From NCBI GenBank assembly GCA_040222995.1, contig JAVKBW010000046.1:372001-436000 (forward strand): a stretch of 64,000 nt of DNA, read 5' to 3'. Positions 8,706-16,800 of this stretch are shown here, one piece after another. The notes under the pieces were generated by a model. It searched no databases. It had not been told where the DNA came from and saw nothing but the letters and a program-made list of their open reading frames with translations. The stretch's first letter is position 1, and the number at the start of each line of letters is the position of its first letter. The DNA comes from JAVKBW01 sp040222995 (GTDB lineage Bacteria > Pseudomonadota > Alphaproteobacteria > UBA8366 > Aestuariispiraceae). The position numbers and the translations under genes were made by a program.

Positions 8706-9908
8706 ATGGAACATGCAAAGGCACTGGATGTATTCGCCGAAGATCCCAATGTCGGCGGTCTGGCGGCCTGGACCTATGACAATGACGAGATCATGGAGCT
8801 GGAAAAGGAAATGGTTTTCCGGCGCAACTGGGTGATCGCCGGGCATGTCAGCGAAATACCGAATGCGGGCGATTTTCTGACTTTCGACGTCGCCGACGAA
8901 CGCGCCCTCATTATCCGCGGCAAGGACGGCGAAGTCCGCGCATTTCACAATCTCTGCCGGCACCGCGGCTCGCGCGTGGTCGACAGCGACTATGGCACCT
9001 GCAAGCACGCTATCGTGTGCCCGTTTCACGGCTGGTCCTACGATCTGACCGGCGGTCTGCGCGGCGTTCCGATGCCGCATACCTTCCCGGGGCTCGACAA
9101 GCGTGAAATGGGTCTGAAGCCGGTCGATATGGAAATCTGGCACGGATTCATTTACGTCCGCTTCAAGTCGGACGGTGACGGTATGTCGGTGGCCGAAATC
9201 ATGGCCGATGTTGAAGACGAGGCCGCGATGTACCGGATGGAAGAGATGGTGCCGTTGTCGGACCGCTATCGCACCGAGTACGACATCAACTGGAAAGCGA
9301 CGGTCGATGTGGACAATGAAGGGTATCATGTACCCATCGCGCATCCGTCGCTCGACGACCTGTATGGCGAAACCTACCGCGATGAGTCGTTGGATTGCGG
9401 CGTAACCCGCTCCTACGGTACATTTGGCGGGAAACAGCACAAACTCTGGTCGGTGAGAAACTACACCGAAATCCTGCCGGAGGTTGAGCATCTGCCGGAA
9501 TCGCATCGGAAGGCCTGGCTGTATCTCGGCTGTTTTCCGACCAACAATTTCACGATCTATCCGGACAGCGTGTCGTTTTATCAGTTCCTGCCGGTGTCGA
9601 CCCGTCGCGTGGCGCTGGTCGGCCGAACCTTCGGTCTGCCGGACGACCGTCGGGAAATGAAGCTGGCCCGGTATCTGGCGAACCGGATCGACAAGTTCAC
9701 GGTCGAGGAAGACATCCAGCTCACGAAGTGGTCGTGGGAAGGTATGCGCTCAAGCGCCTATGACGATTTTTTCCTGTCCTCCACGGAAGCCGGCGTCCGG
9801 GCGTTCCACGATCAGATGCGGCAGGCTCTGCCGGTGATGACGCTGAACGAAGCGCCGGAACCGGGAACGGTAGCCGCCGTTAATGCGGAGATGGCCGAGA
9901 GCGCATGA
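8706..9908 (+). CDS. Rieske-type quaternary amine oxygenase, catalytic subunit (CntA/GbcA-like)
   Basis: A 400-residue ring-hydroxylating-oxygenase alpha subunit. The Rieske [2Fe-2S] ligands are C84/H86 (CRHRG) and C105/H108 (CPFHGW). The mononuclear iron site is DNEGYHVPIAH with H208 and H213; D336 in VEEDIQLT is the likely third ligand. The bridging residue is Glu205, as known for carnitine monooxygenase CntA, whereas classical dioxygenases have Asp. That places it with oxygenases acting on carnitine, glycine betaine or proline betaine. No ferredoxin-reductase partner is encoded nearby. The next gene overlaps by 4 bp and encodes a TMADH-like flavoprotein, suggesting oxygenation followed by further N-demethylation. 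Exact substrate unknown. Confidence 0.85.
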   Translation: MEHAKALDVFAEDPNVGGLAAWTYDNDEIMELEKEMVFRRNWVIAGHVSEIPNAGDFLTFDVADERALIIRGKDGEVRAFHNLCRHRGSRVVDSDYGTCKHAIVCPFHGWSYDLTGGLRGVPMPHTFPGLDKREMGLKPVDMEIWHGFIYVRFKSDGDGMSVAEIMADVEDEAAMYRMEEMVPLSDRYRTEYDINWKATVDVDNEGYHVPIAHPSLDDLYGETYRDESLDCGVTRSYGTFGGKQHKLWSVRNYTEILPEVEHLPESHRKAWLYLGCFPTNNFTIYPDSVSFYQFLPVSTRRVALVGRTFGLPDDRREMKLARYLANRIDKFTVEEDIQLTKWSWEGMRSSAYDDFFLSSTEAGVRAFHDQMRQALPVMTLNEAPEPGTVAAVNAEMAESA

Positions 9909-11956
9909 CGGCCGGTCGGTATGCGGCGCTGTTCGATCCGGTCCGGATCGGGCCGGTTACGGCGCCGAACCGGTTCTATCAGGTGCCGCATTGCTCCGGC
10001 ATGGGCTGGCAGCGTCCGAAAACCCTGGCCGCCATGCGCGGTATCAAGGCGGAAGGCGGCTGGGGCGTCGTCTGCACGGAGTACTGTTCGATTCATCCGA
10101 CATCGGATGATGGATATTATCCGTATCAGCGGCTCTGGAGTGACGGCGATGTCAGGGCGAATGCCCTGATGACCGATGCCGTGCACGAACATGGGTCGCT
10201 GGCCGGGGTGGAATTGTGGATTGGCGGCGCGCGGCCGTCCAACCTCGTATCGCGGCTGCCTGCCGCCGGTGTTTCGAACCGGCCGTCGACCCAGGATACG
10301 CCCTTTCCGATGCAGACAAGGCGGCTGGACCGGTCGGACATTGCCGAACTTCGGCGATGGCATCGTGACGCCGCGTTACGCGCGGTCGAGGCCGGGTTCG
10401 ATATCGTCTACGTCTATGCCAATCACGGTTACATGCTGCACGAGTTTCTGTCGTCGCGGCAAAACCACAGGACCGATGAATATGGCGGTTCGCTGGAGAA
10501 CCGGGCGCGGCTGGTGAGGGAGCTGCTGGAAGAAACGAAAGAGGCGGTCGGTCACAAATGCGCCGTCGCCTGCCGGTTTTCCTTTGCCGCGCCGCAGGGC
10601 GGGGTGGTCTGGGATGCGCCGGAGGCGGAAGACACGTTCGTGCTTCTCGCAGATATGCCGGATTTGTGGGACATCACCATCGACGACTATTCGATTGAGA
10701 TGGGCGTGTCGCGTTTCGTCAAGGAAGGCGTGCACGAAGACAGTGCCCGGCTGGCAAAATCGATGACGTCAAAGCCGGTGGTGACGGTCGGCCGGTTCAC
10801 CTCGCCGGATACGATGCTGCGGATGGTCAAGTCCGGTGCGCAGGATTTTATCGGCGCCGCGCGGCCCTCCATCGCCGATCCTTTTTTGCCGGCCAAGATC
10901 CGCGACGGTCGGGTCGACGAAATCCGCGAATGCATCGGCTGCAATATATGCTACGCCCACAATTCGAACGGCGCGCCTATTCGCTGCACCCAGAACCCGA
11001 CGATGGGTGAGGAAATGCGGCGCGGCTGGCACCCGGAAGTTATGCCGCCGGCGCATGCGGCGGAAAAGGTGCTGGTCGTCGGCGCCGGTCCGGCCGGGCT
11101 GGAAGCCGCCCGGGCGCTCGGCCAGCGTGGCTATGAGGTGACGCTCGCCGATGCAGGCTTCGAACCGGGCGGACGGGTGACGCGGGAATCCCGGTTGCCA
11201 GGCCTTTCAGAATGGGCGCGCGTGCGCGACTGGCGGATTGGCCGGTTGCAGCAGATGGGCAATGTGTCGATGTATCAGGAAAGCAGGCTGACCGCCGCCG
11301 ATGTCGTGGGCTTCGGCGCCGACCATGTACTGATTGCGACCGGTGCGGCATGGCGCAGGGATGGTGTCGGCCCGCACCATGATTCGCCGATCCCCGGACT
11401 CAATGGAGATCAGATATTCAGCCCTGACGACATCATGGACGGAAAACGGCCGGAACAGGGGTCGGTGCTGGTCTACGAGGACGAACATTATTACATGGCC
11501 AGTGTGATCGCGGAGCGACTTTTGGACGAGGGTTTCGACGTGACGGTCGCAACCCCGCTGGGCATGGCCGCTTCCTGGGGCCGGTATACGGATGAAAACC
11601 ACCTCTCCAACAGTCGTCTTGTCGAAAAGGGGGCAAAGATAACGGTCAATGTTACGCTGCTGTCTTTCGATGGGACGGAAGCGCGGTTGGCCCCCGGCTT
11701 CGGCGGCCCGGCGATAAGCATTCCCGCGCAAGCCGTCGTTCCGGTGACATGCCGGATACCCAATGACGGGCTGTACTACTCACTGATTGAACACCCGTCG
11801 GCGCTGGACGATGCCGGAATCCGGTCGGTTCAGAAAATCGGCGATTGCGATGCACCGGGCATCATCGCCCAGGCTGTCTATGCCGGGCACAAGGCGGCCC
11901 GGTATCTGGGCGACAACGGCAATGCTGATCGCGATTGGCCGGAAGCGTCGGAATAA
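9905..11956 (+). CDS. TMADH-like flavoprotein N-demethylase (DgcA/StcD type)
   Basis: A 683-residue old-yellow-enzyme barrel fused to a pyridine nucleotide-disulfide-type domain, the layout of trimethylamine dehydrogenase. C30 in RFYQVPHCSG matches the cysteine that carries covalent FMN in TMADH; EYCSIHPTSDDG, YVYANHGY and DLWDITIDD match its active-site segments. The [4Fe-4S] ligands are in ECIGCNICYAHN plus the cysteine of RCTQNP. A second dinucleotide motif VVGAGPAGLEAARAL starts near residue 388. The tryptophan that completes the TMADH aromatic bowl after the cluster cysteines is absent (YAHNSNG), arguing for a substrate other than trimethylamine, such as dimethylglycine or N-methylproline. 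ATGA overlap with the Rieske gene. Confidence 0.85.
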   Translation: MTAGRYAALFDPVRIGPVTAPNRFYQVPHCSGMGWQRPKTLAAMRGIKAEGGWGVVCTEYCSIHPTSDDGYYPYQRLWSDGDVRANALMTDAVHEHGSLAGVELWIGGARPSNLVSRLPAAGVSNRPSTQDTPFPMQTRRLDRSDIAELRRWHRDAALRAVEAGFDIVYVYANHGYMLHEFLSSRQNHRTDEYGGSLENRARLVRELLEETKEAVGHKCAVACRFSFAAPQGGVVWDAPEAEDTFVLLADMPDLWDITIDDYSIEMGVSRFVKEGVHEDSARLAKSMTSKPVVTVGRFTSPDTMLRMVKSGAQDFIGAARPSIADPFLPAKIRDGRVDEIRECIGCNICYAHNSNGAPIRCTQNPTMGEEMRRGWHPEVMPPAHAAEKVLVVGAGPAGLEAARALGQRGYEVTLADAGFEPGGRVTRESRLPGLSEWARVRDWRIGRLQQMGNVSMYQESRLTAADVVGFGADHVLIATGAAWRRDGVGPHHDSPIPGLNGDQIFSPDDIMDGKRPEQGSVLVYEDEHYYMASVIAERLLDEGFDVTVATPLGMAASWGRYTDENHLSNSRLVEKGAKITVNVTLLSFDGTEARLAPGFGGPAISIPAQAVVPVTCRIPNDGLYYSLIEHPSALDDAGIRSVQKIGDCDAPGIIAQAVYAGHKAARYLGDNGNADRDWPEASE

Positions 11957-11966
11957 CAGCAGCCGG

Positions 11967-12746
11967 TCAGGTTATCTTCATTTCCCGTCCGTTCGGCGGC
12001 ACGAAGATGCGGTGCAGATACAAAGGCTCGTCGCGCGCCGTAAATCCTCTGGCGTCGTAGACGGCCACCGGGCCGGTATCGCCAATATTCATCAGGCCCG
12101 CCTTTTCCGGACCGGCCGCAACGAACTTCGCCCGCCATTCCAGCCTGGATGTCGGAACATAGAACATCGTATGCAACAGATTCCTGACCGACGTGTCCGC
12201 AAACACCGAAAGCGGCATGTCGAGAACCGATTTGAACTTCGGCCAGGCGAGATAGAATTCGCTATAGACGTTGAACTCGTCGTTGATCGAAAGCACGCGG
12301 TCAATGCAGATATGCTTCGGCCACTTTGAAAACAGCAGCGGCCAGGGGCCGGGGCCGTCATGCAGATTCAGGCTGACCGATCTGGTTTCAATCGGAACCA
12401 GCGTTTTGCCGTCGTCATCCAGAAACACGAAGAACTTGAAATCCTGATCGATCGAGACGGAGTCTGAAACGAAGGTGCCCTGCCGTTTGATTCTGACGAT
12501 GTAGTTTTCATCGCGAAGCCGGCGGAAAACAGTCTGTATCGTTCCCAGGCTGATCGGCAGGGAGGCGGCCAGTTGCAGATCGGTCGGCAGGCGGTCGCCC
12601 GCCGACCAGAATCCGCGTTCGATCATCTTAAGGCAGCTCTGATACAGATGATCCTTCTTGGAGCCGCGTTGATGCTGACGCTCCAGATAAAAGGACTTCA
12701 GCGTATCGTCGTGCACCGTGTCATCCGGATGCTGGGTTTCGGTCAT
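11967..12746 (-). CDS. GntR-family (HutC-type) transcriptional regulator
   Basis: A 259-residue protein with an N-terminal GntR winged helix (HLYQSCLKMIERGFWSAGDR, then LPTDLQLAASLPISLGTIQ and LRDENYIVRIKRQGTFV). The remaining ~150 residues have the length and pattern of a UTRA effector domain, ending LYLHRIFVPPNGREMKIT. It is divergent from the sulfatase-amidinotransferase operon, the likely target, with a 14-bp palindrome in the intergenic region. It converges on the TMADH-like gene with 10 bp between stops. The effector is unknown. Confidence 0.75.
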   Translation of the reverse strand: MTETQHPDDTVHDDTLKSFYLERQHQRGSKKDHLYQSCLKMIERGFWSAGDRLPTDLQLAASLPISLGTIQTVFRRLRDENYIVRIKRQGTFVSDSVSIDQDFKFFVFLDDDGKTLVPIETRSVSLNLHDGPGPWPLLFSKWPKHICIDRVLSINDEFNVYSEFYLAWPKFKSVLDMPLSVFADTSVRNLLHTMFYVPTSRLEWRAKFVAAGPEKAGLMNIGDTGPVAVYDARGFTARDEPLYLHRIFVPPNGREMKIT

Positions 12747-12799
12747 GATGTTCCAGGATTTCTGTTGCCTCTGAACAGTATCATCCTTCTCATCATTAA

Positions 12800-12813
12800 T
12801 AAAGATATCTTTA
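12800..12813. promoter_or_regulatory. Palindrome TAAAGATATCTTTA
   Basis: A perfect 14-bp palindrome in the AT-rich region between the HutC-type regulator and the sulfatase gene. GntR-family dimers bind palindromes of this size, so it is a candidate operator for the divergent pair; AT-rich intergenic DNA makes chance palindromes more likely, which lowers confidence. Confidence 0.4.
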
Positions 12814-12939
12814 AAATAAATTGTCTGAGAAATGATTGAATACCCTATACAAAAAATAATAAGTCATTGTAAAAATAGAAATTTAAAGAATTGAAACAAA
12901 AAATATAAAAAGATAATATATAAATTGAGGAGATCAGGT

Positions 12940-14373
12940 TTGAGCGCGACCCCATCGAACACGATTGTCATTCTGTCCGACGAACACAACCGTGACATCC
13001 TTGGATGTTACGGTGACCCGATCGTCCGGACGCCCAATCTCGACCGTCTGGCGTCGGAAGGCGTGCTGTTCCGCAACGCCTATACCAATTCGCCGGTTTG
13101 TGTGCCGGCCCGTGCGAGTTTCGCGACGGGTCTGTATCCGCATCAGATGCGTGCCTGGGATAGCGTTACGCCGCATGATGGCACGATAAAGGGGTGGGGC
13201 GCGCGTCTGATAGATGCGGGGCACGAGGTGGTTTCCATCGGCAAGCTGCATTTCCGCAGCAGCGAGGACCCGAACGGGTTTTCGAAAGAAATCATCCCGA
13301 TGCATGTGGTCAACGGGGTCGGCTGGCTCAGCAGTCTGTTGCGCGATCCGCCGGTGCGGCTGTCGGCCACCGACGACATGGCGGGATCGATCGGCGCGGG
13401 CGAAACCAAATACACGAAATACGACCGCGACGTGACGGCGCGGGCCAGCGACTGGCTGCGTAACGCCGCCGCGAAGCCGACCGAAAGGCCGTGGGTTCTG
13501 TATCTCGGGCTGGTTGCGCCGCATTTTCCGCTGGTCGCACCGGAGCCGTTCTACCATCTCTACGACGATGCCGATATTCCGCCGCCGCGCCAGTATGCCG
13601 AAGACGAACGGCCCCGCCACCCGGTGATCGAGGCGATGCGCTATTCCTCCAACTATGACGACTACTTCACGCCGGAAAAGGTGAAGATCGCCCGGCAAGG
13701 CTATTACGGCCTGTGTTCGTTTCTCGACGACAATATCGGCAAGGTGCTCGCCGCGCTGGATGAAACCGGCCTCGGCGAGACCACGCGGGTGATTTATTCC
13801 ACCGATCATGGCGATAACATGGGCAATCGCGGGCTGTGGGGAAAATCGGTGATGTACGAGGATTCGGTCGCGGTGCCGATGATCGTCAGAGGCCCGGGTC
13901 TGCCCGCCGGCGAAACGGTGGATACGCCGGTATCGCTGGTCGATCTGCATCCGACCATTCTGGATTTTGCGGGTAACCCGCTGCCGGACAACAGCGGCAC
14001 TCCCGGCAAATCGCTTGCGACGATTATCGATACGCCCGATCCAGACCGTGCTGTCTTCAGCGAATATCACGACTGGTCGTCGGTCACCGGCATGTTCATG
14101 TTGCGCCGGGGCGACTGGAAACTGGTTCGATACGCGGGCTACGCGCCGCAATTGTTCAACCTGAAAGACGATCCTGAAGAGCGGGTCGATCTGGCGGACG
14201 ATCCGGCCTGCGCAACCGTGATGGCGGAACTGGATACGGCATTGAATGAAATCGCCGATCCCGACGAATTGAACCGTCAAGCCTTTGCAGACCAGGCAAA
14301 GAAAATCGAACGGTATGGCGGTCGTGAGGCGATTTTGAACATGCCGGAACAGGGCTTCACCCCGACTCCCTGA
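12940..14373 (+). CDS. Type I sulfatase (Cys-type)
   Basis: A 477-residue alkaline-phosphatase-superfamily sulfatase. The formylglycine motif C-x-P-x-R is visible as CVPAR with C54 inside SPVCVPARASFATG, so the enzyme needs a formylglycine-generating enzyme acting elsewhere. N-terminal metal region ILSDEHNRDILGCYGD and the later YSTDHGDNMGNRGLWGK supply metal-binding residues; HDWSSVTGMFMLRRGDWKLV is a family C-terminal element. No signal peptide, so cytosolic. The TTG at 12940 is chosen because AGGAGA lies 7 bp upstream; a TTG 15 bp earlier overlaps that ribosome site. Substrate could be a sulfate ester such as choline-O-sulfate, or a phosphonate ester; not resolvable here. Confidence 0.85.
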   Translation: MSATPSNTIVILSDEHNRDILGCYGDPIVRTPNLDRLASEGVLFRNAYTNSPVCVPARASFATGLYPHQMRAWDSVTPHDGTIKGWGARLIDAGHEVVSIGKLHFRSSEDPNGFSKEIIPMHVVNGVGWLSSLLRDPPVRLSATDDMAGSIGAGETKYTKYDRDVTARASDWLRNAAAKPTERPWVLYLGLVAPHFPLVAPEPFYHLYDDADIPPPRQYAEDERPRHPVIEAMRYSSNYDDYFTPEKVKIARQGYYGLCSFLDDNIGKVLAALDETGLGETTRVIYSTDHGDNMGNRGLWGKSVMYEDSVAVPMIVRGPGLPAGETVDTPVSLVDLHPTILDFAGNPLPDNSGTPGKSLATIIDTPDPDRAVFSEYHDWSSVTGMFMLRRGDWKLVRYAGYAPQLFNLKDDPEERVDLADDPACATVMAELDTALNEIADPDELNRQAFADQAKKIERYGGREAILNMPEQGFTPTP

Positions 14374-14451
14374 TGCGGTTAGATGCATGAAACGATGCGG
14401 GGATACGCAACACCGGTACGACCGGGAAAACAGGAAAAGCAGGAGCACAGA

Positions 14452-15369
14452 ATGAGCGGACAATTGAAAGCGCGGCTGGACGGCGGCTACACACCGGTCC
14501 TGAACGACTGGGGCGTCGACAGCGAATACGGCAAGCTGCACGATGTGCTGATCGGCCCGGCCGGCAATTACCAGTGGCGCGAGACGAGTTCGCTCAGCCG
14601 CGCGACCATTCGCAAGGGCTACAAATTCGACAAGGCGACCTTTCTGAAACAATACGACGAAATTGTTTCGGCCTATGAAAGCGCCGGCGTGAAGGTCCAT
14701 ACCCTGCCGGAACAGGAAGGCCTGCCCTACCAGTTGTTCGCACGGGATTCGAGCTTTATGACGCCGTGGGGCGCGGTTATTACCGCAATGGCGCATTGGT
14801 GGCGGCGCGGTGAGAATTACCAGTGTATCCGCTTCTATTCAGACAACAATATCCCGATCTACGACATGGTCACGTCCGGCTGTTTTGAAGGCGGTGACTT
14901 CAACATCATTGAACCCGGCGCGGTGCTGATCGGCTGCGGCGGCGAACGCAGTCAGGAACATACGGCGCGCGAAATCGCAGGCTGGATGGAAAAGGAAGGC
15001 TGGGAAGTCAAGATCACCCAGTTCGATGAATTCTACGTCCATATCGATCTGATGGTCGTCATGCTGGCCGACAAGCTGGCGGCGGTCTGCCTCGATACCA
15101 CCGAACCCGACGTCGTGGACTGGCTGAAAGGCAAGGGCATCGAAATCGTGCCGGTCAGCTTCAAGGAAACCATGGAGCTCGGCTGTAACGCCATGGCTCT
15201 GGGTGACGACAAGGCCATCGTGCCGAAACACGCCAAGGGCCTGATCGAAAAATTGAGGGCCCACGGCTTTACGGTCTATGACCCGGACATCGACATGGTG
15301 TGGCGCGGCGGCGGCGGCCTGCACTGCATGGCCCAGCCCCTGAAACGCGACCCGGTTGGCATGCACTAA
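14452..15369 (+). CDS. Amidinotransferase-fold hydrolase (dimethylarginine hydrolase/arginine deiminase-like)
   Basis: A 305-residue beta/alpha-propeller enzyme of the guanidino-group-modifying superfamily. Predicted catalytic residues are D99 (FARDSSF), E146 (GCFEGGDF), H197 (FYVHIDLMVV) and nucleophile C292 near the C-terminus (GGGLHCMAQPL). Family members cleave guanidines such as arginine, dimethylarginine or agmatine, or transfer amidino groups. The ATG at 14452 follows AGGAGCACAGA; an earlier in-frame start in the same frame lacks a ribosome site. It follows the sulfatase by 78 bp and precedes a clear terminator, so the two form an operon under the divergent HutC-type regulator. Confidence 0.8.
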   Translation: MSGQLKARLDGGYTPVLNDWGVDSEYGKLHDVLIGPAGNYQWRETSSLSRATIRKGYKFDKATFLKQYDEIVSAYESAGVKVHTLPEQEGLPYQLFARDSSFMTPWGAVITAMAHWWRRGENYQCIRFYSDNNIPIYDMVTSGCFEGGDFNIIEPGAVLIGCGGERSQEHTAREIAGWMEKEGWEVKITQFDEFYVHIDLMVVMLADKLAAVCLDTTEPDVVDWLKGKGIEIVPVSFKETMELGCNAMALGDDKAIVPKHAKGLIEKLRAHGFTVYDPDIDMVWRGGGGLHCMAQPLKRDPVGMH

Positions 15370-15391
15370 CAGAAGAAAATTGACCGGATCA

Positions 15392-15416
15392 CCGTCCTGC
15401 CTCGCAGGGCGGTTTT
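15392..15416 (+). terminator. Rho-independent terminator after the amidinotransferase gene
   Basis: Stem CCGTCCTGC / GCAGGGCGG (one G-T pair) with a CTC loop followed by TTTT. It ends the sulfatase operon and lies just beyond the stop of the convergent threonine-synthase-like gene. Confidence 0.8.
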
Positions 15417-15419
15417 CCG

Positions 15420-16643
15420 TCAGAACTGCGAATAGTCGATGGGCTGGTGCCGGTCGAGCGTCCGGTCGACCTTCGGCATCGGGTATTTAAGGCCTGTTGC
15501 ACAGTTGAACAGCACGGCGGATTCCTCCGGCTGTACACGCCCGTCGGTTAAAGCCTGCTTGTAGGCTGCAAAGGTCGCCGCCCCTTCCGGGCACAGCAGC
15601 ACGCCTTCGGATTTTGCGACCTCTTCCTGCGCCGCCTGGATCGACGGGTCGTCGACGGCGATGGCAAACCCGCCGCTTTCACGCACGGCGCGCAGAATCA
15701 GGAAGTCGCCGACTGCAATCGGCACGCGGATACCGGACGCCATCGTGTGGGCGTTCTCCCACAGCGGCGCGTGTTCCTCGCCGGCCTCGTAGGCTATCAC
15801 GATCGGCGCGCAGCCTGTCGCCTGCACCGCGACCATGCGGGGCTTCTTGCCGGTCAGCCATCCGATGGCTTCCAGTTCCGCGAACGCCTTCCACATGCCG
15901 ATCAGCCCGGTGCCGCCACCGGTCGGGTAGAAAATCACATCCGGCAGCGTCCAGTCCAGTTGCTCCGCCAGTTCCAGCCCCATCGTTTTCTTGCCCTCGA
16001 TCCGGTACGGCTCCTTCAGGGTCGAGACATCGAACCAGCCGACTTTCTCTTTGCCGCCGCCGACGATCTTGCCGCAATCGTTGATCAGGCCGTTGACCTT
16101 GTAGACGGTTGCGCCTTGCAGTTCGATTTCCGAAACATTCACTTCCGGCGTGTCCTCCGGGCAGAAGATGGTAGTCTTCATGCCGGCATGGGTGGCGTAA
16201 GCCGCCATCGCCGCGCCGGCATTTCCATTGGTCGGCATCGCCAGATGATGCAGACCAAGCTCTTTCGCCATCGACACCGCCAGCGCCAGACCGCGCGCCT
16301 TGAACGAGCCGGTCGGCAGCCGCCCCTCGTCCTTCACGATGATCGGCCCGGCGTTCATCTTCTGCGCCAGCCGGGTCAGGGGAATCAGCGGGGTGACGAC
16401 CTCGCCCAGACTGACGATGTTCTCCGCCTTGCGGACCGGCAGAAATTCCCGATAGCGGTAGAACCCGTCTTTTCGTTTTGCCAGATCCTCTTTTGTGACG
16501 GCCTTCGACAGGGCTTCCAGATCGTACCGCACCAGCAGGGGCCGCCCGTCCTCCGACAGACCGTGGACCTGATCGGCCGGATATGTCTTTCCGGTCATCG
16601 AACATTCCAGGTGGGTGACAAAGGTCGGCTTTTCCGCGGGCAT
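15420..16643 (-). CDS. Threonine synthase-like PLP enzyme
   Basis: A 407-residue fold-type II PLP enzyme. K115 in TGSFKARGLA is the predicted Schiff-base lysine, TNGNAGAAMAAYA is the phosphate/substrate loop and TGGGTGLIGMWKAF binds the cofactor phosphate. The N-terminal THLECSMTGKTYPADQ followed by GRPLLVRYDL matches the threonine synthase group that uses O-phosphohomoserine. Its isolation from hom/thrB and its position next to a peptidase/D-aminoacylase operon leave open a role in degrading another hydroxy-amino acid derivative. The ATG at 16643 has AGGAG 9 bp upstream; an ATG six codons earlier overlaps that site. Confidence 0.75.
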   Translation of the reverse strand: MPAEKPTFVTHLECSMTGKTYPADQVHGLSEDGRPLLVRYDLEALSKAVTKEDLAKRKDGFYRYREFLPVRKAENIVSLGEVVTPLIPLTRLAQKMNAGPIIVKDEGRLPTGSFKARGLALAVSMAKELGLHHLAMPTNGNAGAAMAAYATHAGMKTTIFCPEDTPEVNVSEIELQGATVYKVNGLINDCGKIVGGGKEKVGWFDVSTLKEPYRIEGKKTMGLELAEQLDWTLPDVIFYPTGGGTGLIGMWKAFAELEAIGWLTGKKPRMVAVQATGCAPIVIAYEAGEEHAPLWENAHTMASGIRVPIAVGDFLILRAVRESGGFAIAVDDPSIQAAQEEVAKSEGVLLCPEGAATFAAYKQALTDGRVQPEESAVLFNCATGLKYPMPKVDRTLDRHQPIDYSQF

Positions 16644-16800
16644 GGTCGAAATCTCCTGCACATTTCATGGCTTCCCAGACCCTAGAGCATTCGCCCCGGG
16701 CCTTGCCAGTCTTTCGCGCCATCGCGGACGCGGAATGGTCAGGGGGGTGGTGAGAAATCCGCAGCTTGACGATTCTGTCTTTTCGCCGTCCCCTGTCGGC

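Noticed and set aside
12940..14373. Choline sulfatase BetC
   Set aside because: Substrate-specific residues cannot be judged, and the neighbour is a guanidine hydrolase rather than choline/betaine genes. Left as sulfatase.
12934..14796. A 620-codon open frame on the minus strand opposite the sulfatase
   Set aside because: It is antisense to a sulfatase with intact CVPAR motif, has a histidine/arginine-rich shadow composition and no recognisable family. GC-rich coding DNA often leaves such frames.
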